A stretch of DNA of 64,000 nt, from positions 2,232,001-2,296,000 of the forward strand of contig JAUIRK010001052.1 in assembly GCA_030549495.1 (NCBI GenBank), written 5' to 3'. The translations under genes were made by a program, and so were the position numbers. Every line of letters begins with the position of its first letter. The first letter of the stretch is position 1. Below, piece by piece: positions 55,770 to 64,000 of the stretch. Source of the DNA: Nectonema munidae. Taxonomy: Eukaryota > Nematomorpha > Nectonematoida > Nectonematidae. The notes below the pieces were generated by a model. It had not been told where the DNA came from. It saw only the letters and a program-made list of their open reading frames with translations, and did not search any database.

Positions 55770-58090
55770 ATAATGATACAAGAAGAAATATTTAGAACAT
55801 GTTATGCATCCCTCAGAGAATTCAAGGTGGGGATGACATTTTCTAACAATGATTTCATTTTATTGAAATCACCTTGAAGGAAAAGCTCGAGCTGGAATCA
55901 GAACTTTTCAATTCTTAGAAAGTGGAGCCTAAGCTACTAAATCCCTTCACGCAGTATACCATGATTCAATGAGAAAAATAGACTATCGCTGTACAGCAAA
56001 ATTTGGAGCACTGCGTTTAAACTCTGTCTGGAAACGATTTTTAACTAAAATTTCCTTTAGACACTTCCTGACAGTGGATTCTAAGCATTATACTTTCACT
56101 TCTGCCAAGTCATCTCCAGGACGAACAAAAGTTTTAAATCGTTTTTGAACTTTTTTTTTGATTTTTTACTTCAATAAAGTCAAAAAAATCCAAGTTGTCA
56201 AAAATGTATTTTGTATAAATCTGTTTTAAAAAATTTTAAAATTTTCAGTGATTATTTCAGTTTAATTAGTGATTATTATCATTAAAAACTTGAATTTGCA
56301 CTTTTATTTCTTATTTTTATCTTCTTTAATTTTCATCATAAATTTGTTGCTGAAATAAAGTAGGGAAAATAAAAAAAAAATTTTGAATAAAATATCCTTT
56401 AAAAAATTTCGAAGATAGACTCCTTCCAGGAAGAATAAAAGTCCAAAAAACGTTAAAAAAAAACTGTGAATCAATTGTACGCTAGTTTGAACTATTTTTT
56501 TCTATTTTTTGAAATTTTTTAGGTCATAAAGTTGGAAATAATATATTTTTCTTGTTCAACAAAAATTTATAAAAGTATCTCTAAAGATCCAAAAATATTA
56601 AATATTATATAGTTATTTTAGTCAAAATTAATTTTTTTTTTATTAATCTAATATAATTTAAAAAGCGAGTCTTTTTAATTGAAAAAACATTACATTTTTC
56701 TTAACATCAAAAAGTTCGTGCAATAACTCAAGAGAGTCCAAAATTTTTGATTATAACTTCAAAAAACGATTTCTTAGGCCAAAAATTGTTACTCCTGCTC
56801 ATCCCTACTTTCAATGCATATTACTATTACATATACAATCTAGCTAGATATACAGTTACAACTCGTTTTGGTGTGTAGCTGTAATCTATTCAGGTTTTGC
56901 AATATCAATATAACCAACCATACAACGTTTGATTAAATATTAATACTATACCTCCATTTTGCGACGAGAATAGGGTAGCAATATAAAAAGGTTTATATGA
57001 AATAATTGACTGATATATCATGCTTAGATAAAGACTGGGCATACTTTTGCGTATAGCAAAAGGCTTCGCTTCTATTTTGACTTAAATGTACATATTTATC
57101 TATATATAATTTTTATATTAATAAAATTGAATTACCACAGAGCAGAGCTTAGAGCCGTTCACACAACAACATAATCATACTCAAAAATGTCTAATAAATG
57201 CCATTTTTAGGAGACTGTGTTGGAATAATGTCGCACAGTTAATTTTATTATAAAGTGTTGCCGAGTAACCTCGTTTAAAGTTTTTTGTTATTTCATTTCA
57301 ATACATTTTTTTATAATTTTCTCTACTTATTCTACAATCCAAAAAAATTCATGACTTCTAACAAACTTAATTTCGGAGAACACGAAAGAACAATTGTGAT
57401 CGCCTTTGAGAAGCGCCTTGTTTAAAGTGATTAAACTCCACAAAATATACCCAGACCTTAATTCTAGGACACGTGCAAGAGTTGGAGAGAATGAAACTCA
57501 GACATAGAACTTATGTGCAACTTATGCAAAAAACAATTTGCCTAGACAGAGTTTATAAAAAAGAGTTAAATCGAGAGATTATCTATCATGTGCTTCAAAT
57601 TTGAACCTTTCTCAAATATGTATTTTCCAATTTTTCTATCTTTTATAAAATTTGTTTGCCATAGTTTTGGCGCCAAAGTTATATGTTGGATATTATTTTA
57701 GTGGAGAGATTCCCTTAATTTTTGTCCTTATCGCAAAAATGAATTCATTTGAATAGAAAAAATCTACCTCCAGGATTAAAATATTCACTGTTTTTTTATT
57801 ATATATAAAGTTTTTCCCTAAAAAGGGCCAGTCTAAATTTCATGTTAGAAACTTTTCAATGACCTCACGTTTTGTATTTGCATGTCGAAAAGATCCCCAA
57901 TTAATTAGTTAAATTTTGGGTATTTAAAATTTAATTCCAATAACTAATTAAATTAGAAATCTACACAGCCTAAAGTGCTCTGCAAGAATTCCTTCGTTTT
58001 ACCTATGTGATAAGTCAATAATGTCATTTTTCATAAAGTCAATAATATGCTACGAAAAAAATATAAGTTTAGTAAAAAACTAACGTTTAA
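55770..58090. other. No gene recognised
   Basis: Very AT-rich (long A/T runs at 56130-56720). No supported frame. Confidence 0.45.
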
Positions 58091-58094
58091 AGAT

Positions 58095-59830
58095 CACCCG
58101 AGAAAACTATGGACATGGAAAAGACCAGGAGGAAAATAAAAAATAAATTGATTATATCCCAATAAATAGAAGATTCAGCTTACCCTGGAGCAGATTGTAA
58201 CAGCGATCACAATCTAGTAATTTCAGATGTAAAAATAATACAAAGAAAATGAGAATTGGTAAATCAAACATTAGAAGAGATTTTGATATGCTGAAGAAAA
58301 ACCAAGCAAAAAGAGAACGTTTCATTTCAAAAACAATGAATAAATATAAGGCACTTATGGGAAAAGAGAAAGAAGAAAGTGCACAACAAAAATGGAACAA
58401 TCTCCAAAAAGTTGTAGAAGAGACAATTGAAGAAATACCCAAGACTAAAATGAAAAGAAAAGAATGCATGGATGAACGAAGAAATCCTAAACTTAATGGA
58501 TGAAAGAAGTAAAGTGAAAAATAAAGATAAAAAGAAATATAAAGAATACAACTGAAGAATACATAAAGAATGCATTGCAGCAAAAGAAAAATGGATGAAT
58601 GAAGAATGTGCCAAAATTGAAGGACTTACAATTTACAATTTACGTTTACAATTGATGTCAACAAAAAATAAAAGTTCAATGTTTATCTTGATTGTAAACA
58701 AGCCCGCTTTATTTGACTATAATTTGAAAATACTTTATAAACCACAATCTTTTACATTTTTTTCCTATTTTCTTCCCAAATTTTCTTTTAGACTTTAGAA
58801 TATATTGTAGTTTTTGTGGTTCTGACTTGTTTTTTTTAAATGGTTTGTAAAATGGCTCTTTAATGTAGAAAGGTTGCCGATCTCTGCTCTAGAGGAACAT
58901 TGAGCGTTAATGGGTAATAAATAGACAAGGCTGCGTATTTTCACTGGATCTTTTTAACATCTACGCAGAAATCATAATGAGAAATGTTGAGGGTGAGGGC
59001 ATAAAGATAGCAGGAAAAAACATCACCAAAAATAGGTATGCAGATGATACAGTATTGATAGCTGATAGCGAAGAAAAATTACAACATCCTTTACAACAGA
59101 TCGACCAACAAAGTGAGGCGATGGGAATAAAAATAAATTGGAAGAACAATGGTCATTACGAAAAAAGAAAGAAGCCCGAAGATAAGACTGAAGGTAGGGA
59201 ATGAAGTAATTGATCAAGTGGAACAGTTTGTCTACCTGAGAAGTTTAATAAACTGGGATGGAAAAAGTGATAAGGAAATAAGAAGGAGAATATCAATAGC
59301 AAACAGTGCCATGAAAAAATTCGGAAAGATACTTAGGAATACAAAATTATCAATAAATATGAGAAAAGGAATAGTTAAATGCTATATATGGTATACCTTG
59401 TTATATGGATGTGAAGCTGGGATTATAAACAAAAACTCGAGAAGAAAATTAGAAGCGTTTGAACTGATAATATGGAAAACAGTACTACGAACATCTTGGG
59501 TCCAAAGGTTTACGGATGAAGAAATATTAAATAAAGTTAAAACTAGAAGAATGTTATTGACTACAATGTACAAGAGTGTGTACTAATAAGCCTTTGCTGG
59601 TCATATCGAGAGAAAAGACGGATTATAAAGGTTGTGTACATTCGGAATGATAGAAGGAAGAAGAGGAAGATCATGGAAGAAATTCACGGATGGACTCAAA
59701 GAAGTTATTGGAAGGAATCAAAAGATAGCAGAGATGAGAAGAAAAATGAAAGATCGATAACTCTGGCGCTCCATGGTTGCACTCGTCAAAATGGATATGA
59801 CACTTTGATGATGATGATGATGTCTAGGTA
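58095..59830 (+). mobile_element. RTE-like LINE relic, internally deleted, with (GAT)n tail
   Basis: End of the endonuclease: YTWKRPGG-like start, then PGADCNSDHNLV (58181-58220). A charged linker follows (58249-58500), then a gap of about 245 bases replacing most of the reverse transcriptase. After that come RQGCVF...NIYAE and the active-site box YADDTVLIADSEEKL (59038-59080). The tail segment has FVYLRSLINWDGKSDKEIRR (59227-59290) and LLYGCE (59400). A final GR-GRSWKKF and WRSMVALVKMDMTL precede (GAT)n at 59805-59822. Several frameshifts and stops make it inactive. The replaced gap ends in GTTGCCGATCTCTG, a probable hAT end. Confidence 0.75.
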
Positions 59831-59999
59831 TTTGCAAAAAAGAGCATTCCGATTTACGGTAAGATTCATAGGAACTAAAATTTCTCATTTTGTTCGCCAC
59901 GTCAACTCCGCCTTTGAATTCATTGTAGGCAAGTAGACTTTAGGGAAGATTGCTGATTTTCACGTTTTTGTGCTGAGAGGACAGGATATAAGCCACTTT

Positions 60000-62330
60000 A
60001 AAATGAGGAATTGCGTGTTTTCTTGGAATATAGAAGTACAGTGAAGCGTAATCTGAGTAGATTGTTCAACTTTCACATTCACTTAATTTCAATGTTTTCA
60101 AATGCATAACGTTGGGAAGAACCTTCTAGTAGAGATTTCGGTACCGCATAAAAATAGTTTTCTTCATTAATTTCACACCATACAGCGAGTTCATGGCTGG
60201 TATAAAACCTATATGTATATATGCCACACCAGAAAGGAATGATGCTTTCTTGAATAAGCCATTTTGAAATGTTCAAGCTTGAAATACTAATGATTATTAA
60301 AAATGACTTTTTTTTAAAAAAAAGTTATTTTTGCCTAAAAAAGTAAAATAGGGCGAACTAAAAATCTAGGATTTTTATTCCAAATTGCGCATAGTATTAA
60401 AAACTCAAACACTTAAACACTTCAATTGGAAGAATATTCTTTATGAAACATTTAAAACAAGATATACGCAAAATAACGTCACATTTGATGATTTTGGCCA
60501 TCATATCGAGCTTCATTTGAAATTCTTGATTCCACTCATTCTTGATTCCAAATCTTTTGGATTTATTTTTCTTCCCTTACTTTCGCAATGTTTCCATGAC
60601 AACTTCTCTGGTGAAGTCATCGAAGCTTATTTTATTTTCATCATTTAAGTTTTATAAAATTGAAGCATTGTAAAGTGAAGTTTGAAAAACGAAAACCACT
60701 AAAGAAAAGTGTTCTTTCTTAGATCTGATTGTTGGTCTATATAATGACAACAAATAGTTCATCGAGTCTGTGAAATCCATTTTTTGTTATATAAACATAG
60801 AAGGAGTTAAGATTTGAAACTTCAAAAATTTTTTCTTCAATGAAAGCAACATTCCATCGTTTTGCTTTTCTCTAAGGTTGGACACTATTAAAATTTGAGA
60901 TAACGTTGACAATTCCATTTCTTTCCAGGTAACAATGCAAATATTTGAAGCACTATTTACTTTTGAATTAAATTCTCCTCTATTTGTGAGCTATTTGTTT
61001 AAATTACACTTTTGACCCCGTCTTTTCTTATCACTCCGATGCTCAGAATTTCACTTCTCTTCAGTTCTTCCATCAATTTTATAGAAGTTAAATAATTATC
61101 TCTGAACAGATGCCTTTAAACACAGTTTTGATCTGACAAATTCAAAACAACTTTTGCCTCTAATCCTAAATTTTCATTGAAAGAATTTCTAACCCTATTT
61201 TTACCCTGATAAATCTCAAAGTCTCAATCTAAGTTCAAAAAAAGATCTTATATCCATAAATTATTGACTTGTTTCTAAATGTTTTATACCGCTACCACAC
61301 CCTTCCAAATATAAAGAATCATAGTTTTGTCGATATCATGGAAGCGCTTTTAATTTTTTTAAATGGATTTTTTTCAAATAAAATCTTCAAACTGTCAACG
61401 AGAGGCCTAATCTTAGCGATTTCATCTTTGGTTGACAAAAAATTGCATTTGTGTGAGTTTTGCCATTGGAATAAATATACTTCTCCTCAGTGAATCAATT
61501 TCTAGACTTGCCTCTGAAACGGTTGTCAATACTACTTTCCCAATCAATACATTGATCTCTTCCTACATTTAACATATCCACTTAGGAATAATATGCAAAA
61601 ATTGTTTTAACTAATTTCTCTCGATATGAAAACTCGCCCTTTTAAAACTGGCATATACGGTGGAATATTCTATTATTTTATCTAGTATCAGTGAAAAAAA
61701 TAATTCAGATACTTTTGAAGCTGAAGAGCTTCAAGCATGTTTTTAGAAAAGTTATTCTCTCCAATATCTCTCATCGTGTTCATCATCAACGGAATCCTCT
61801 TCCGTATCAAAATTATTTGCATTGACGTTTGAGGGTGTAATATATATCGTGAAAGTATCCCTGCTTTCATCTTGTGATAGGTTTAGAGCAGTGGTTGGGA
61901 ACCTATGGCTCGCGAGCCAGACACGGCTCTTTTGATGACTGCATCTGGCTCTCAGATAAATCAGGTGGCCTCCAGGATAAAGGGAGGTATTGCGATAATG
62001 CTTATCCTTCTTTTTGCTAATTCAACATTCTCTTAATTTCGTCATCATTACGAATCACGATGACACAAATAAAACTGATGATGATGCTTCGATAAAATAA
62101 TTTTTTTTAAAATAAATTCAGAGTCTTATTATACTATAAAATTGTTGGTCTTCTTTTTCCATTTAGTTGTAATCAGTATTTAAAAATATATATGGCTCTC
62201 AGAGGATTAGATTTTAAAATATGTGTTTTTTGGGCTCTTTTAGTTAAAAAGGTTCCCGGCCCCTGGTTTAGAGCATCGTTCAAATTTAACTCAACTGGAT
62301 CTTCCATGATAAAAAAAGCTCGAAAAAAAA
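60000..62330 (-). mobile_element. piggyBac-type transposon relic with a nested hAT MITE
   Basis: Minus strand: N-terminus MEDPVELNLNDAL (about 62270-62310). After the hAT insertion comes an acidic stretch NNFDTEEDSVDDEHDERYW (about 61770-61825). Near 61040-61110 lies a catalytic-region segment with TSIKLMEELKRSEILSIGVI, equal to the family's 'DNYFTS..L...L......GT.R'. Degenerate C-terminal frames reach about 60079. Many breaks show an old copy. Confidence 0.6.
61889..62265. mobile_element. hAT MITE, 377 bp, with perfect 8-bp target duplication
   Basis: Starts CAGTGGTTGGGAACC and ends GGTTCCCGGCCCCTG. It is flanked by GTTTAGAG at 61881-61888 and 62266-62273. It carries GGCTCGCGAGCC near the left end. 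It is inserted in the N-terminal part of the piggyBac relic. Confidence 0.88.
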
Positions 62331-63590
62331 TAATGAAAACAAAATATTTATATAGTAAAGACAATGAAAACTGGTGCACCAGAAATTTATAGTAAACAAA
62401 TATTAGATCGCCAATATATTTCACTACTTTATATGATCTTTTTTCGTTTAATCATGAATTTTGTCATAGTAAAACGGCACAGACATGTAAATTGTCTGAA
62501 TACACGTGCTAAATTTCCATTAGAACATGCGTTTATGATGAATTTATACTTTTATTTATCGATAAAGAAAAACTTGGAAGGCGTTACTTTCCAGTATTTA
62601 GTTTTTTGTACACAGTAATGCCCAATGTTGTATAAATGCAACAAATTAGAATGAAAGGAATGTTGGGTTAAATGAATTTAATAAAAAAAAATCGTCCATA
62701 TATTCATTATTATTTTAACTACTAACAATATTTTACTTTAGTTTCAACAAAAACCAGGAAAAAGACTTAACAATGTTTAATTAAAATTAGGATGTTTAAA
62801 AAGCAGAAAAAACTTTTAACAATTATTATTACTCGTTTGGAGAGATTATAAGTGGTTGTTTATCTTCAAGAAGTCCCCTTTTAAACATAAACATTTTTAA
62901 AATGATTTACTTCATGGAAATAAATTTTCTTAAAATTATGTTGAATTTTTGCAACGCTGATAAAATTCAGGGACAATTATTTTTGTTTCTATGGCAATAA
63001 AATGGTGAGAGAGATTTTGTTAGAATTCATTGGCATTTATTATTTTTATGGCACTCATCAGTCATCTCTACCAGCTCTCTGTTCACTCATCGTATTCATT
63101 AAGATGACTACCAACATAGATGATACAAAGTTAATATTGGATTTTACAAGACGCTAAATCTTTGCTCGGTCCATTGATGACAGCTTGCGTCCATCTACTT
63201 GTTTGCCAAGTTGTTTTTATCGGGCATAGCATACAATGATTCCCGGGTTAAATTAGCCATTTCGCTCAAATTAAGTCTAAACATGACGTGTGATACGTGA
63301 AAATGTTATAAACTTTATATTGAATTTGAATATGCAAGCCATTTTTTGAATACTTTATTCAATACTAATTTTAACATCGATTATTATTATTGATTAACTA
63401 ACTAGCTATGGTACTTTTCGTTAAATAATGCGTTATTGGCATTCTGTTCATAATTGGCGCCTCGCTAAAACCACTTATTAAGATTACACTTTGAATCTTT
63501 TTGCCTCCTTCCACTCTATCTTTTACTTTCGACTTTAACTTCAGTATTGTAAAACTCAGTAATTTCAAAGTTACGTTGCTTGTTCAAAAA
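62330..63590. other. No gene recognised
   Basis: AT-rich, with two short frames (62192-62392, 62364-62618) that overlap transposon debris and look like chance. Confidence 0.4.
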
Positions 63591-63599
63591 AGCGCGCAT

Positions 63600-64000
63600 T
63601 AATTTTTCATTAGATTTTAGTATTTATTTTTCTCACGGTGGCTCATGAACAAAGTGCTTATTCTGACATGCAAATGCGCTCAGGTGCATATCAGCGAAAG
63701 CTTTTGCGTGTAGAAGGCGTTGGAGAGAAAGGGAGCGCTCCGCGCTTTCTCAATCAGCGAGCTTTATGCGGTGAGAAGCTTGCGCACCGGCAGCACACTT
63801 GAATTGGGTTGCCTCGAAACGAGTGGGGAAGTAGGTTAACCAGTTGAGAAGTTGGTGATAGGGAAAGGGGGAGAAGAAAGGCATTGTTCTCGTTAAACGA
63901 AAGTAAGTCACGCGCACATAACATCTTGTATGCCGTAATAAGAGAAAAGACGCTAACTTAGCATACATTTCTCTTTTCGCACGCTCCCGCATCTTCTCAA
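63600..64000 (+). promoter_or_regulatory. Promoter-like, GC-richer region at the window end
   Basis: The base composition changes sharply at about 63590. The region has an octamer ATGCAAAT (63669-63676), several CG words (GCGCGC, CGCGC) and a strong donor-like GTAAGT at 63903. It may hold the promoter and a 5' non-coding exon of a plus-strand gene beyond the window. The minus-strand 80-codon frame here is probably chance. Confidence 0.3.

Noticed and set aside
58152-58614. Minus-strand frames of 143 and 95 codons
   Set aside because: They are the opposite strand of the A-rich LINE linker; their hydrophobic composition is the mirror of its Lys/Glu codons.

Overview
The window is nuclear DNA of an animal, probably an invertebrate. 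It is very AT-rich, has GT-AG introns with T-rich acceptors, is packed with decayed transposons, and carries two spliced genes whose proteins are animal types. The sequence alone does not fix the phylum. No prokaryotic feature, rRNA, tRNA gene or CRISPR array was found, and no retrovirus, LTR or capsid-bearing element was recognised.

Two plus-strand host genes make up the layout. (1) From 1902 to 14951 lie the last six recognisable exons of a UBR1/UBR2-type N-recognin E3 ubiquitin ligase. The N-terminal half, with the UBR box, must lie upstream of the window. One exon is 3.3 kb and holds the winged-helix region, the RING-H2 and most of the C-terminal cysteine-rich cap. The last intron is 7.8 kb and full of transposon debris. 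(2) From a TATA box at 17685 to about 50061, eleven small exons spread over 32 kb join in perfect phase. They encode a signal peptide, a long acidic ectodomain with a duplicated 40-residue module, a MUC1-like SEA domain with a GSIIV self-cleavage site, one membrane helix and a short cytoplasmic tail. This secreted/membrane mucin-like gene is the main discovery of the window.

The introns and flanks hold a dense transposon graveyard. There are at least four piggyBac-type transposase relics (7.4-8.9 kb, 10.0-10.8 kb, 29.0-30.3 kb, 40.1-41.9 kb on the minus strand, and 60.0-62.3 kb on the minus strand), a Tigger/pogo relic (23.4-24.2 kb) and RTE-like LINE pieces (14.4, 41.2, 49.2-49.6, 58.1-59.8 kb). 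Several hAT MITEs have intact 8-bp target duplications (660, 13125, 15280, 40575, 48874, 61889), and a MULE-like MITE has a 9-bp duplication (21359). There are also two tRNA-derived SINE copies, a 38-unit 25-bp satellite (18516-19473), two foldback elements (36.6-37.1 and 55.5-55.8 kb) and an unnamed repeat family with internal ~140-bp tandem units (30.8-32.4 and 54.1-55.5 kb).

After 50 kb there is no certain host gene. A possible minus-strand first exon (52881-53048) and a GC-richer promoter-like end (63600-64000) may belong to neighbouring genes.
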